Assembly: GCA_964609245.1 (NCBI GenBank)
Contig: CAZSSB010000019.1
Location: 1 to 52,011, forward strand
Reading direction: 5' to 3'
Length of the DNA stretch: 52,011 bases
Source: JAFGCY01 sp964609245
Lineage (GTDB): Bacteria; 4484-113; JAFGCY01
In this document: in pieces, positions 14,185 through 23,553 of the stretch
Layout of the letters: the number at the start of each line of letters is the position of its first letter
How positions within the stretch are numbered: the stretch's first letter is position 1
Made by a program: the position numbers and the translations under genes
The notes under the pieces: generated by a model
The model's database searches: none
Told to the model about the DNA's origin: nothing
The model's input: only the letters and a program-made list of their open reading frames with translations

Positions 14185-14868
14185 CTAGTACTGCTTCACG
14201 ATCGACCACTCCGCGTCCGGCTCGGCATCGACTACGAGTGTGAAGTCCCCGGCGTCATCGAGCCTGATCGCCGTGATGCCGTCGTAGGGCCCCACCGCCT
14301 GGATCAGGTACTGCACAAAGAAACCGCTGCTGTCCAGCAGCTTGGCCTGGAACAACCCCTCGCCGTCGTGCTCCAGCCGGAAGGCGTGGGGTCCGCGGCG
14401 CAGGGCGAGCAACGGTGACGCCTGCGGGCCGGGGCCCGCGAACTCCGAATCGTCACTGCCGTCGCCGCGGGGCTGGCTCACCGTGATGCGCCAATCGCGG
14501 CGGGCACGCACCACCAGCTCGTATTCGTCGCTGATGGCCAGGTGGAAGGCGGTGGAACCGTCCACCTCATCCTCGCCGCTGTAGAGGGCGCCGTAGCCCG
14601 TACCGAGACTGGCGCGCCTGAGCGATACCGAGAAGTCGCCGCGACCCTCATGCTGGAAACTAACGACCGTCAGCCCTCTCACCAGGGGAAACTCAGGCGT
14701 GGTCTCATTGCCGCGTCCGGTGAACGTCACCGGGTCCGGCGCTTGCTCCGCTTCCTCAAGTACCAGCACCTGCGCCCGAAGCGGCGGCGCCGCGCCCAGC
14801 AGTACCGCGCCGATCACCGGCAGCGCAATCAGCGCCATCCGAAGGATTCTAGGCCCTAGTATGTACAT
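14185..14868 (-). CDS. Secreted beta-rich protein, unknown
   Basis: 227 residues from ATG 14868. A later ATG at 14838, with TAGAAT 7 nt upstream, is an alternative start. Signal peptide to about residue 32 (LLGAAPPLRA|QV). The mature part alternates short beta strands (FTGRGNETTPEF, FSVSLRRASLG, FRLEHDGEG, FTLVVDAEPDAEW) and looks like two copies of a small jelly-roll or immunoglobulin-like unit. No catalytic motif or family recognised. It lies between alr and nnr on the same strand, without obvious functional link. Confidence 0.65.
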   Translation of the reverse strand: MYILGPRILRMALIALPVIGAVLLGAAPPLRAQVLVLEEAEQAPDPVTFTGRGNETTPEFPLVRGLTVVSFQHEGRGDFSVSLRRASLGTGYGALYSGEDEVDGSTAFHLAISDEYELVVRARRDWRITVSQPRGDGSDDSEFAGPGPQASPLLALRRGPHAFRLEHDGEGLFQAKLLDSSGFFVQYLIQAVGPYDGITAIRLDDAGDFTLVVDAEPDAEWSIVKQY

Positions 14869-14911
14869 CTGCCTTAAGTATACCGGTGATGAGTCGCCGC
14901 GGTGATCCGGT

Positions 14912-16543
14912 TCAGCTCTCGCGCCACTTCTCGCACTGCCCGCCACTCGTCGCCAGCAGCTTCAGCGCTCCCGGGATCTCGTCGACCAGGTCGGCGGCGC
15001 TCAGGCTCTCCTCACCGAGCTGCTCGACACCCAGCCGCGCGGCCTGAGAGTGAATGTTGACCGCGGTCGTCACCACTTCCGCCAGGTTGAGCCTGAGTCC
15101 GTTCGCACCCGCAGCTACCAGCGCTTCCGCGGGTTGCTGGGCGTGGAGACGCGCCAGCAGCGCGCCGACAATGCCGCTCAGCACGTCGCCGGTCCCCCCG
15201 CTGGCCAGCGCCGGATGTCCCCGCTGGGGGAAGATCATCGCCCCCTCGGGCAGGGTCAGCAGGCACTGGTTACTCTTGGCCAGCAGCAACGCATCGTGGA
15301 CCCGGGCCATCTCGGCGGACAGCGTGAACCACTGCTCCTCCGCCTGCTGCACGGTCACACCCGCCAGCCGCGCCAGTTCGCCGACGTGCGGGGTCAGTAC
15401 CAGCGGCCAGCTGCGGCCGGCGGTCTCCACCGGCAGCGCCCGCAGCGCGTCGGCGTCCAGCACCACCGGCAGGTCACCCTCGGTCAGCAGGCGCTGCGCC
15501 AGGGCGATCGGGCCCGGCGCATCGGAAAGTCCCGGTCCCAGCACCAGCGCGTCGGCCCACTCGATGTACTCCAGCAGCGTGGGGCTGGGCTGGGCATTGA
15601 ACCCCCCCAGGCCATCCGTGGGATGAGAATCAACCATCACCGACGGCTGGTCGCCGGCCAACGGATAGACGTCCTCGGGCACCACCAGCCGCACCAGTCC
15701 GGCGCCGCAGCGTACCGCAGCCGCCGCCGCCAGCCGCGGCGCCCCCGGGTACCTCCGGTGCCCCGCCACGATCAGCAGCCGCCCGTAGTCTCCCTTGTGG
15801 GTGTTCGCCGCCCGCGGCATCCGCAGTGGCTCCCACAGCGCATCGGGCCAGGCGTGGCACTCCGGATCGATGGCTGCCTCGCTGGGCGGGGCGAAGCCCA
15901 GCGGCGCCACGTGCAGGTCGCCCAGGTAACGGCCCGCCGCCGGATGGTAGAACCCGCGCTTGGGAAACCCCATCGTCACGGTCAGGTCCGCTTCGACCGC
16001 CGTGCCCATCACCTGCCCGGTGGTGCAGTTCAGACCCGAGGGGCAGTCGACGGCCAGCAGGGGCTGGCTGGTGTGGTTGATCCGCTCGACCACCCCGCTG
16101 TGATAGTCGCCCAGCGCGCGATCCAGCCCGGTACCGAACAGGGCGTCGATCACCATGTCGCACTGGGCGCTGGTCAGCACTTCGGGCGCCAGTGCCGGGT
16201 TGTCCAGCAGGTGTGTCGCCACGTAGGCCCGCTGCGCGATGCGGTAGTAGTAGTCGCTATCCTCGGACAGCCGCGGCGGGTCGGCGATCTCCGGATGGCA
16301 GAGCACCAGCAGCGGCGACATCCCGTCCTGCTGCGCGTAGTAGGCCAGCGCCACACCGTCCCCGCCGTTGTTGCCCGTGCCCGCGAAGATCACGGGCTTG
16401 CGGACGGCTGGGTAGACCTGGCGGATCACCCGCAGCGTTTCACGGGCGGCGCTGCTCATCAGGATCTTGCCGTCGAGCCCCAGGTGGTCGATGGTATAGC
16501 GGTCAAGCTGGGCCATCTGATCAGCAGTGAAAACCGGAAGCAT
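14912..16543 (-). CDS. nnr: Bifunctional NAD(P)H-hydrate repair enzyme (epimerase and dehydratase)
   Basis: 543 residues. The N-terminal YjeF domain (about 1-215, GTGNNGGDG phosphate loop at about 56-64, then VDCPSGLN) epimerises R/S-NAD(P)HX. The C-terminal ribokinase-like domain (about 230-530, with LASGGTGDVLSGIVGALLA) dehydrates the S form using ADP or ATP. Together they repair hydrated nicotinamide cofactors. Start at ATG 16543: TATGAT lies 6 nt upstream, and the protein MLPVFTADQMAQLD begins as in the family. Confidence 0.95.
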   Translation of the reverse strand: MLPVFTADQMAQLDRYTIDHLGLDGKILMSSAARETLRVIRQVYPAVRKPVIFAGTGNNGGDGVALAYYAQQDGMSPLLVLCHPEIADPPRLSEDSDYYYRIAQRAYVATHLLDNPALAPEVLTSAQCDMVIDALFGTGLDRALGDYHSGVVERINHTSQPLLAVDCPSGLNCTTGQVMGTAVEADLTVTMGFPKRGFYHPAAGRYLGDLHVAPLGFAPPSEAAIDPECHAWPDALWEPLRMPRAANTHKGDYGRLLIVAGHRRYPGAPRLAAAAAVRCGAGLVRLVVPEDVYPLAGDQPSVMVDSHPTDGLGGFNAQPSPTLLEYIEWADALVLGPGLSDAPGPIALAQRLLTEGDLPVVLDADALRALPVETAGRSWPLVLTPHVGELARLAGVTVQQAEEQWFTLSAEMARVHDALLLAKSNQCLLTLPEGAMIFPQRGHPALASGGTGDVLSGIVGALLARLHAQQPAEALVAAGANGLRLNLAEVVTTAVNIHSQAARLGVEQLGEESLSAADLVDEIPGALKLLATSGGQCEKWRES

Positions 16544-16549
16544 GCATGG

Positions 16550-16555
16550 ATCATA
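16550..16555 (-). promoter_or_regulatory. -10 box of leaderless promoter, nnr
   Basis: TATGAT, 6 nt (CCATGC) before ATG 16543. Confidence 0.65.
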
Positions 16556-16596
16556 GCACGCCGGTACACAGCGTGCACGCCGGCGGTTTTCACGCC

Positions 16597-19500
16597 TCAG
16601 CCAAGGATCACCTGGTTGGCCCTGATGCCGGCCTCGGCGGCCAGCCACTCGTAGTGCTGGGCGTGACAGGTCGTCAGCAGTACCTGATGTTCCGCGGTCA
16701 GGGCGTGGATATACCTGAGGCAGGCCACGGCCCGCTCGTCGTCCAGTTCCGCCAGCGGCTCGTCCAGTAGGAGGCAGGCCCGACGTTCGGCGCCGAGCGC
16801 CTTGGCGACGGCGATGCGCAGTGCGAGCGCCAGTTGCAGGCGGGCACCCGTCGACAGCCGCTCCAGCAGCTCGCCCGTCTCCAGACCCGGCGGGGCCTGC
16901 TCGATCTCCAGCTGCATCGCCAGCTGTCCGCTGAGCGTCGCGCGCCTGACGCCTGCCACCGGCGCGCTGGTCAGCACCGCCTCCAGCTCTTCGGTGAGCT
17001 GTGGAGCCAGCCGGCTGGACAGCTCGCGCTGCAAGCCCCCGAGCACGGCTTCGAGTATCTCGAGTCCGCGCTGCCAGCGGCGCACCTCTTCCAGCTGCCG
17101 GCGCATGCGCTGCTCGCGCTCAGCCGCCTCCTCCAGCGCGTCGCGCACGTCGTCGTCCTTGGCCACACGCTCGCGCAGGCGCTCGACTTCGCTGCGCAGC
17201 TGATCCACCTGATGCCGGGAGGCCGCGAGCCGTTCGTCGAAGTCGCGCCGCTGCCGCGCCAGGTCTTCATAGTCCGCGCCCTCGGCGGTCAGCTGGCTGA
17301 GCTGCTCGCGCTCGGCGATGGTCGCGGCTTGCCAGCGCTGAACGTACTCGTCGCGGTCGATCGGCAGCTGCCGCGCCTGCTCCTCCGCGCTTTCGTAGTC
17401 GGCGGCCAGCCTGGCGTAGCGTCCCGCCTCTTCACTGAGCCGCTCAAAGGCCCCCAGCGCCGCGCTCGGGTCCGCCGCGGCCTGCTCGGCCAGACCCAGC
17501 GGTCCCAGCTTGCGCGCCAGGTTCTGGCGCAGGTCCCCCAGCCGCTTGTCAAGCTGGGCGGCCTCGGCGGCCCGCCGCAGCAGTTCGCGATACTGCTTGG
17601 CCTCACCGGCCATCGTCTGGTAGCGCCTCAGCGCGGCATCGGCGTCCTGCCGCAGCGCTTCACCAAGTCCCAGCGGCTCCAGCTCGGCCGCCAGCTTCTC
17701 CACCAGCCCGCTCTCGTCGCGGGCCAGCCGCTCAAGCGCGTTTTCCTCATCCCGCAGCTTGCTGAGCTCGTTGAGCCGCTCGCCGTCCAGCCCTCTGAGC
17801 CGCTGCAGCAGCCTGAGCCGCTCGTCCAGCCAGCCGGCGTCGACCTCGCCGCCGGCCTCCGGGCTCAGGCCGCGGACACCCTCCCATGCCGCGGCCCGCC
17901 GCGTCGCCGCGCCGTCGTGGTCGCGCAGGGCTTGGGAGTACTCCTCAAGGCTCAGCCTGAGCTGCTGGTACTCGGGAATCGCCTCGACCAGCTGCTGCCA
18001 GGCGTCGTCGGACAACTGATGCCGCTCGCGGATACCGCTCGCCAGCGCGGTTACGGCCTGCTCACCCTCGCGGACCACTGCTGCCTGCTGCTCGATCTGT
18101 GTCTTGAGGCTTGCCGCCTCCGTGCCGGATGCTCGTTTTCTTCTCAGGCCACCCGCCAGCAGCGCCACGCCGCCGACGATCAGCACCGCGCCCCCCGTCA
18201 GCGCGATCCACCCATGCTCCGCCGGCAGCAGGTTGAGCAAGCGGAGCAGCAGTCCCAGCAGCCCGATCACCGCCAGCACGCCGCCGCCGATGATCTGCGC
18301 TCCGCCACCTCCCCGTTCCAGCTCGGTCAGACGTCCGCGCACGACCGCCAGCTCGCGCTCCGCGGCCTGCTGGCGGTCGTGCTGGCCGAGATACTCGCCG
18401 ACCTGCGCCATGCAGCTGCGGTAGGGCTTGAGCTGCGTCTCGAGTTCGCTCATCCGCTTGCGTTCCGTGGCGTCCCGGCCCTCGCCGTACTCGCGCATCC
18501 GCTCGGCGGCCGAGTCCAGATCAGCCTGCGCCGCCGCCAGCGCCGACCGCTGCTCCGTGAGTTGCTCGACTGCGGCCACCTCGTCGGTCAGCTGCTGGTA
18601 CTTGCCCAGCTGGCGATCGATGTCCGCCAGCCGCCCCTCGGCACGCCGGCGCCTGGTCTCATGTTCCTCTTGCTCGCCAAGCACGGTTGCCAGGCGTCCG
18701 TGCCAGCGCACGATGTCCTGCTCGGACTCCAGCCGGACCAATTCCACGTAGGGCGCCCGCAGGCGCAGCGCCTCGGCGTCCCGGGCCTTGCCCGCGGCGG
18801 CGGCGGCCTGCTCCTCCAGCCCGCGGTGCTCCGCCGCCCAGCCGTCCAGTTCGCGCTGCAGGCCCGTCGGAAACTCGGCCAGCCACGGCGCCTCCGCCAG
18901 CCGCGGTTGCCACTCCTGGAGCCGGGCGTGCAGGCGGTCGACCTCGGTGAAGCGGAGGTGGGCGGCCGCCAGGTCCAGCCGGCGATCGTCGCCGCTGAGC
19001 GCTGCAAGCGCCGCGCTGGCCTCCGCCAGTTCGCCTTCCTTGAGTTCGCGCTGGGCCAGCATGTCAGCCAGGTGGTCATAGCGCTCCTGCTGAGTCTCCA
19101 GGTCGCCCTTGGCCATCTGCCAGTGGTTGGTCGCCTCCCGCAGCAGGGTGCCGGTCTGCACCGGGCCCTTGCTCAGTTCGCCCATGGTGAAGACCGGCCG
19201 GTCCAGCGCGGCCAGCGCCCCTTCCAGCGAAGCCCGCTCCGGGTCCTCGACCAGGTCCGCCAGGTCGATGCTCAGCAGCCGCCGCAGCTGGTCTTCCCTC
19301 AGCACGTTGTCCAGCTGGCCTTGCGGCGCCAGCAGACTGGCGCTGAGCCCTTCGCGGCTGAGGCCGGTCAGCCGCCAGCCGAGGTCCCAGGTGCCGTTCC
19401 TCTCGACGGAGAACAGCCGGGATGCGGCCAGGTCCTCCAGGCTGCCCAGCGCGCGAACCTGCGGGGTGAACTCCTCGAAGCGCACCGCGACCGTCACTCC

Positions 19501-19767
19501 CTCCGGCCAGTCGGGATGCTCCGGACTGAGCGTCACCGCCGCCTCGGGCGCTCCGCCACCCCAGGGCCGATAGCGCTCGACCATCTCCTGGCTGCGCCGC
19601 CGGCCGTGGGGCGGCACGCCGTAGAGCAGCCACTCGATCAGCGTCAGCAGTGTCGTCTTGCCGGCCTGATTGGGCGCCACGCAGACGTTCATCCCCGGCT
19701 CGAACTCGACCGGCGCCCCCAGATCGAGGACACCGAAGGCGGCGGATTCCAGCCTGACCAGCTTCAT
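16597..19767 (-). CDS. SbcC/Rad50-like SMC ATPase with mid-protein membrane hairpin (YhaN-like)
   Basis: 1056 residues. The N-terminal ATPase half carries Walker A APNQAGKTTLL; the C-terminal half carries the signature LSTGARLQLALALRIAVAKA and Walker B CLLLDEPLAELDD. Between them is about 700 residues of Gln/Glu/Arg-rich coiled coil. Unlike SbcC or Rad50, two hydrophobic spans interrupt the coil at about 490-545 and no CxxC zinc hook is visible, which matches the YhaN/AAA_27 type. It starts at the ATG in TGATG overlapping the stop of the nuclease gene, so the two are coupled. Expected role: DNA-end processing complex with the Mre11-like nuclease, probably membrane-tethered. Confidence 0.85.
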   Translation of the reverse strand: MKLVRLESAAFGVLDLGAPVEFEPGMNVCVAPNQAGKTTLLTLIEWLLYGVPPHGRRRSQEMVERYRPWGGGAPEAAVTLSPEHPDWPEGVTVAVRFEEFTPQVRALGSLEDLAASRLFSVERNGTWDLGWRLTGLSREGLSASLLAPQGQLDNVLREDQLRRLLSIDLADLVEDPERASLEGALAALDRPVFTMGELSKGPVQTGTLLREATNHWQMAKGDLETQQERYDHLADMLAQRELKEGELAEASAALAALSGDDRRLDLAAAHLRFTEVDRLHARLQEWQPRLAEAPWLAEFPTGLQRELDGWAAEHRGLEEQAAAAAGKARDAEALRLRAPYVELVRLESEQDIVRWHGRLATVLGEQEEHETRRRRAEGRLADIDRQLGKYQQLTDEVAAVEQLTEQRSALAAAQADLDSAAERMREYGEGRDATERKRMSELETQLKPYRSCMAQVGEYLGQHDRQQAAERELAVVRGRLTELERGGGGAQIIGGGVLAVIGLLGLLLRLLNLLPAEHGWIALTGGAVLIVGGVALLAGGLRRKRASGTEAASLKTQIEQQAAVVREGEQAVTALASGIRERHQLSDDAWQQLVEAIPEYQQLRLSLEEYSQALRDHDGAATRRAAAWEGVRGLSPEAGGEVDAGWLDERLRLLQRLRGLDGERLNELSKLRDEENALERLARDESGLVEKLAAELEPLGLGEALRQDADAALRRYQTMAGEAKQYRELLRRAAEAAQLDKRLGDLRQNLARKLGPLGLAEQAAADPSAALGAFERLSEEAGRYARLAADYESAEEQARQLPIDRDEYVQRWQAATIAEREQLSQLTAEGADYEDLARQRRDFDERLAASRHQVDQLRSEVERLRERVAKDDDVRDALEEAAEREQRMRRQLEEVRRWQRGLEILEAVLGGLQRELSSRLAPQLTEELEAVLTSAPVAGVRRATLSGQLAMQLEIEQAPPGLETGELLERLSTGARLQLALALRIAVAKALGAERRACLLLDEPLAELDDERAVACLRYIHALTAEHQVLLTTCHAQHYEWLAAEAGIRANQVILG

Positions 19768-20936
19768 CACGCCACCTCCCCAGGCAATCCCTGGCCCGAC
19801 AGCAGGCGCAGACCCAGGTAGCGCGCCAGCTGCCAGGCCTGGCGCTCCGCCTCGTCGTCTTCGGCAACGTCGGCCAGCCCGCTGTCACAGAGGGCGGTGA
19901 ACGCGTCGATCAGCTCGGATTCTCCCGCCCCGACCAGCGGCGGGTGGAAATCGACCGCCGACAGATCGAGGGCGCGGGAGTGCCAGGCCCGCGACAGTAC
20001 GTCGCCGAGCCGTTTCTCCAGCGCCGCGCGGTCGGCGGCGGGCCAGCGACCGCTGACCCTCAACTCCAGCAGATCCTCGGGCCCGACGGCGTCGTAGACA
20101 CTCTGCAGCGCCGCCAGCAGGACGGCCTCGGCCTGAGGCAGATGCTCGGGCGGCAGCCGCAGTTCATGGCGGTGCCAGGCATGTTTGGCGGCGGGCTGGA
20201 AGGTCAGCCGGGCGCCTTCAGCCCCCAGCTCGCCGAGCAGGTAGCCTTTCTCACCGGGCTCGTCCCACCCCAGGCCCTGCGGGCACCCCGCGTAGGCCGC
20301 GAACGGCAGGCCGCGCACCGGATGCACCCACTCCTGGTAGCGGTGGTAGTGGCCCAGCGCGATGTAGCTGAAGGCCGTCTCGCTGAGCTTCTCGATGGTG
20401 GTCGGCACCACCGTGTTGCGGCGATAGCGGCCGTCGCTGACACCCAGCACGGACGCGTGTAGCACCAGCACGGAGGCCTCGCCCTGCTGCTCGGCACGCA
20501 CCGCCGACCAGCGCAGTGCGCCGGCACCCTCGCCCGCCTGCACGCCGCGCCCCGCCACCGGCCCCGCCGGAGTGGACACCGTCTCCAGTTCGCCAGCGGT
20601 GAAGACGATGACGTTGCCCGGCACCGACTCCGTCACGTAGGGGCTGTCGGGCCCGACGGCGTCGTGGTTGCCGGGAGCGATCACCACCGGCACGGGTGCC
20701 AGCGCCGCGGCCTGCTCGTAGACGAAGCGCAGCTGCGCCGCTGGGTCGATGCCGTCCTGCTCGAACAGGTCACCCGGCAGCAGCACCAGTTCCACGGACT
20801 GCTGGCGCGCCTGCTCGAAGGCGTGGGCTGTCGCTTCGCGGACCGCGGCGCGCAGGGCCTCGGCTATCTCCGCGGGAAGGCCGGTCAGGCTGGCACCGAG
20901 GTGGAGGTCGCTGAGCTGAAGGAATCTCAGGGACAT
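19767..20936 (-). CDS. Mre11/SbcD-family DNA repair nuclease (YhaO-like)
   Basis: 389 residues. Metallophosphoesterase motifs in order: DLHLGA (QLSDLHLGAS, about 8-17), LLPGDLFEQDG, APGNHDAVG, LVLHASVLG and ALGHYHRYQ; a C-terminal capping domain follows. This makes a Mn-dependent exo/endonuclease that works with the SMC ATPase encoded directly downstream. ATG 20936 is supported by TATACT 6 nt upstream and by the family start MSLRFLQLSDLHLG. It is divergent from a glycosyltransferase gene. Confidence 0.9.
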   Translation of the reverse strand: MSLRFLQLSDLHLGASLTGLPAEIAEALRAAVREATAHAFEQARQQSVELVLLPGDLFEQDGIDPAAQLRFVYEQAAALAPVPVVIAPGNHDAVGPDSPYVTESVPGNVIVFTAGELETVSTPAGPVAGRGVQAGEGAGALRWSAVRAEQQGEASVLVLHASVLGVSDGRYRRNTVVPTTIEKLSETAFSYIALGHYHRYQEWVHPVRGLPFAAYAGCPQGLGWDEPGEKGYLLGELGAEGARLTFQPAAKHAWHRHELRLPPEHLPQAEAVLLAALQSVYDAVGPEDLLELRVSGRWPAADRAALEKRLGDVLSRAWHSRALDLSAVDFHPPLVGAGESELIDAFTALCDSGLADVAEDDEAERQAWQLARYLGLRLLSGQGLPGEVA

Positions 20937-20942
20937 GCTGGC

Positions 20943-20948
20943 AGTATA
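20943..20948 (-). promoter_or_regulatory. -10 box of leaderless promoter, SbcD-like gene
   Basis: TATACT, 6 nt (GCCAGC) before ATG 20936. Confidence 0.65.
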
Positions 20949-20991
20949 ACCCATCCGGCCCGCGCGCGGCCGCGCACCGGCCAGCGTGGAA

Positions 20992-20997
20992 TACAAT
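20992..20997 (+). promoter_or_regulatory. -10 box of leaderless promoter, glycosyltransferase gene
   Basis: TACAAT, 6 nt (GCACGG) before GTG 21004. Divergent from the promoter at 20943-20948, with 43 bp between the two -10 boxes. Confidence 0.65.
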
Positions 20998-21003
20998 GCA
21001 CGG

Positions 21004-22146
21004 GTGCGAGTGGCGTGGGACCTGCAGGCCATCACCGGGCCCGGACGGACCGGACTCGGGGTCAGCGTGCAGTTCATGCTCGACGCGCTGCTGGCCCACG
21101 CACCGCAGGTGCAGCTGGCGGGACTGAGGCCCAACGAGCAGAACCGCCCGCTGCGCACAGTCAGGGACCGCGTGCTCTGGGAGCAGTGGCACCTGCCGCG
21201 CAGGCTGCGCCGCGAGCATCAGCGTGAGCCCCTCGACCTGCTCTACTCGCCGGCGCTGGGCGCGCCGCTGCGCAGTCCGGTGCCGGTGGCGGCCCACGTC
21301 CACGACCTGATCCCGCTGTTCTATCCCCAGCAGTTCAGCGGCTTCGCCCGCTGGTACTGGCACGACCTGCTGCCGATGACCTGGCGGCGCTGCAGTGTGC
21401 TAACGGTCAGCAACGCCACCGTCGCCGAGGACATCGTGATGCACTTCGGCTACCCGGCCGACCGCATCCAGGTGGTGCCGTACTACCCGGACCCGGCCGT
21501 GGCGGGCGCGGCCCGGGACATCCGGCCGGGCTTCGCGGAGATCGAGGAGGGGGAAAACCCAACGCCGCCTTTGTTCCTCACGCTGGCCAGCCACGAGCCG
21601 CGCAAGAACCTCGAACTACCGATCCGCGCGGTGGCCATGCTCAGCGAGGCGGGAGTGGACGCCCGGCTGGTCTGCGTCGGCTCGCACACGCCGCACACCG
21701 AGGTGCTGCGCCAGCTGGCGCGGGACTGCGGCGTGGCCGGCGCCGTCGAGTTTCCCGGCTACCTGCGGCGCCCTCAGATCGTCCGCCTGCTGCTGTCCTG
21801 CACGGCGCTGATCTTCCTAAGCCACTACGAGGGCTACGGCATGCCGCCCCAGGAGGCCCAGAGCATCGGTTGCGCGGTGATCCTCAGTGACATCCCCTGC
21901 CACCGGGCGGTCTACGCCGATCAGGAGCGCTGGGCGAGACTACCGGCCGGCGTGCGCGAGGTACCGCCGCTGATCGATCCTCGCGACGAGCGCGCGCTCG
22001 CCCACCGGATGCAGCGGTTGATCGAGGAACCGGCCTACCGCTGCGCGCTGCGCCGCGCCGGGCTGGCCTACAGCCGAACCTTCAGCGCCACCGCGACAGC
22101 CGCCGGGCTATCCGCCGCGTTTGAACTGGCCGCGGCCGGCCGCTAG
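21004..22146 (+). CDS. GT4-family (GT-B fold) glycosyltransferase
   Basis: 380 residues. N-terminal acceptor domain (VAWDLQAITGPGRTGLGVSV, HVHDLIPLFYP), then a donor-binding domain with LASHEPRKNLELPIRA and the retaining-enzyme motif E-x7-E in SHYEGYGMPPQEAQSIGC. It transfers a sugar from a nucleotide donor, probably to a polysaccharide or glycolipid. GTG 21004 lies 6 nt after TACAAT, and the Val-Arg-Val-Ala-Trp-Asp start fits the first beta strand. It stands alone; no other polysaccharide genes are nearby, so the product cannot be named. Confidence 0.92.
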   Translation: MRVAWDLQAITGPGRTGLGVSVQFMLDALLAHAPQVQLAGLRPNEQNRPLRTVRDRVLWEQWHLPRRLRREHQREPLDLLYSPALGAPLRSPVPVAAHVHDLIPLFYPQQFSGFARWYWHDLLPMTWRRCSVLTVSNATVAEDIVMHFGYPADRIQVVPYYPDPAVAGAARDIRPGFAEIEEGENPTPPLFLTLASHEPRKNLELPIRAVAMLSEAGVDARLVCVGSHTPHTEVLRQLARDCGVAGAVEFPGYLRRPQIVRLLLSCTALIFLSHYEGYGMPPQEAQSIGCAVILSDIPCHRAVYADQERWARLPAGVREVPPLIDPRDERALAHRMQRLIEEPAYRCALRRAGLAYSRTFSATATAAGLSAAFELAAAGR

Positions 22147-22170
22147 CGGGGATCCACCGGCGCCGGAAAG

Positions 22171-23307
22171 CTAGGGCAGGGCCCGAATCACGTACGTCTG
22201 CGGGGCGGAGCCCTGGTTGTTCACCACGGCGTAGTAGTACGTGTTGCTGCCGGGGGCGTAGTCGACGAAGCTGATCTGGTCCGTGCCGCGCACGTAGACG
22301 TCGCGCAGGCCCGTCAGCGGATCGAGCAGTTCGATGCTGAACATGCCGGTGTTCTCATTGTGGATCACCGTGTAGACCTTGCCGGTCAGACCCTTCCAGT
22401 CGTAGTGCAGGATCTCCTCGCCGGCTTCCAGGAACACGGGCACCGGCGGCAGCAGCTCCCGGCCGTGCCAGCCGTAGAGGCACATCTGCAGCCGCGGCTG
22501 GCCTGAGCTGCTGGCCAGCATCGCGATCCGCTCGTTGGCGGCGTCCACCTTGATGAACAAGCCGCCGTCGGCGGGATTCATGTCGGCGTAGTACATCGAG
22601 TTCCAGACTTCGTCGTGGGCCACCAGATTCCAGCCGACGAAGTACAGGTCGCCGGTATCCTCCTTGGTGAGGGGCCAGTACAGCATCGATCCGTCGCTGC
22701 TCAGGTCGTAGTCGCCGGCGATGTTGGCATTGGCGGCCGCCGTGTAGAACTCCCGGTCGCCGGCCTCGTAGCGGATGAACATCGGCACCGATCCCTCGCC
22801 GGCCTCGGTGACGCCCTGGTCCAGTGTGTAATGGAACACCACCGAGCCGTCCTCGGCGGCGATCGGGTCCAATTTGTAGGTCTCCAGCTGGTCGCGGGCC
22901 TCGCCGATCTTGGTTGACTCGCGGGCGATCGGATCGTAGACGTAATACAGCACCCGTGAGATGTCGAGCTCCGGAATGCGGTCAGCTTTGCAGTAGAACA
23001 GCTGCGGAGGGTTCTGCCGCGGAATCCAGCACATCCCGCCCGGATGGCGGGTCTTGGTGACCTCGATCGCCTCGCCACTGCCGGCGTTGATCGCGTACAG
23101 CGCGAACTCCTCGTGGGCGTACTCAACCCAGGTCGCCAGCCACTCGTCGTAGGGCGTGGCCCGGACCACGGTGGCGGTGCCCGTCAGCTTGGTGACCACC
23201 GAGGTCTTGGCGGCCTGGGCCGGGGCGCCGATCAGCAGCGCGCCCAGGCAGAGCGCGACGGCTGGTGCGAGGAATCCACTGGTGCCTTTCAATCGACTGC
23301 TTGTCAT
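22171..23307 (-). CDS. Secreted beta-propeller-like protein, unknown
   Basis: 378 residues. Signal peptide to about 32 (LLIGAPAQA|AK). The mature protein is made of repeated strand blocks such as ALYAINAGSGEAIEV, GDYDLSSDGSMLYWPL, SFVDYAPGSNTYYYAVV, reminiscent of TolB/WD40-like propellers, without a full repeat count that I can define. ATG 23307 is chosen at the signal peptide; TAAAAT lies 10 nt upstream. No catalytic site seen. Confidence 0.65.
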   Translation of the reverse strand: MTSSRLKGTSGFLAPAVALCLGALLIGAPAQAAKTSVVTKLTGTATVVRATPYDEWLATWVEYAHEEFALYAINAGSGEAIEVTKTRHPGGMCWIPRQNPPQLFYCKADRIPELDISRVLYYVYDPIARESTKIGEARDQLETYKLDPIAAEDGSVVFHYTLDQGVTEAGEGSVPMFIRYEAGDREFYTAAANANIAGDYDLSSDGSMLYWPLTKEDTGDLYFVGWNLVAHDEVWNSMYYADMNPADGGLFIKVDAANERIAMLASSSGQPRLQMCLYGWHGRELLPPVPVFLEAGEEILHYDWKGLTGKVYTVIHNENTGMFSIELLDPLTGLRDVYVRGTDQISFVDYAPGSNTYYYAVVNNQGSAPQTYVIRALP

Positions 23308-23553
23308 ACTGCTCACGATTTTAGCTGATAGCCGCCCCCACCGCGGTCGGCGGGGCGAACGATCTCCCTGCCCGCTTGACGCAGCGGCGCGGCGTCTGTT
23401 CACGCGGGCAGCCGCCGCTGTTTGCCTTCGTCCGGTCCACTCCGAATATCTAAATACCGCGAACACGGCGCGCTGGCGCCGCGTCAGTACGTGCACATCG
23501 CGCGAGCGAAGGTAACAGAATCAAGTACAGACGCACTGTCGCGGGAGTATGAG

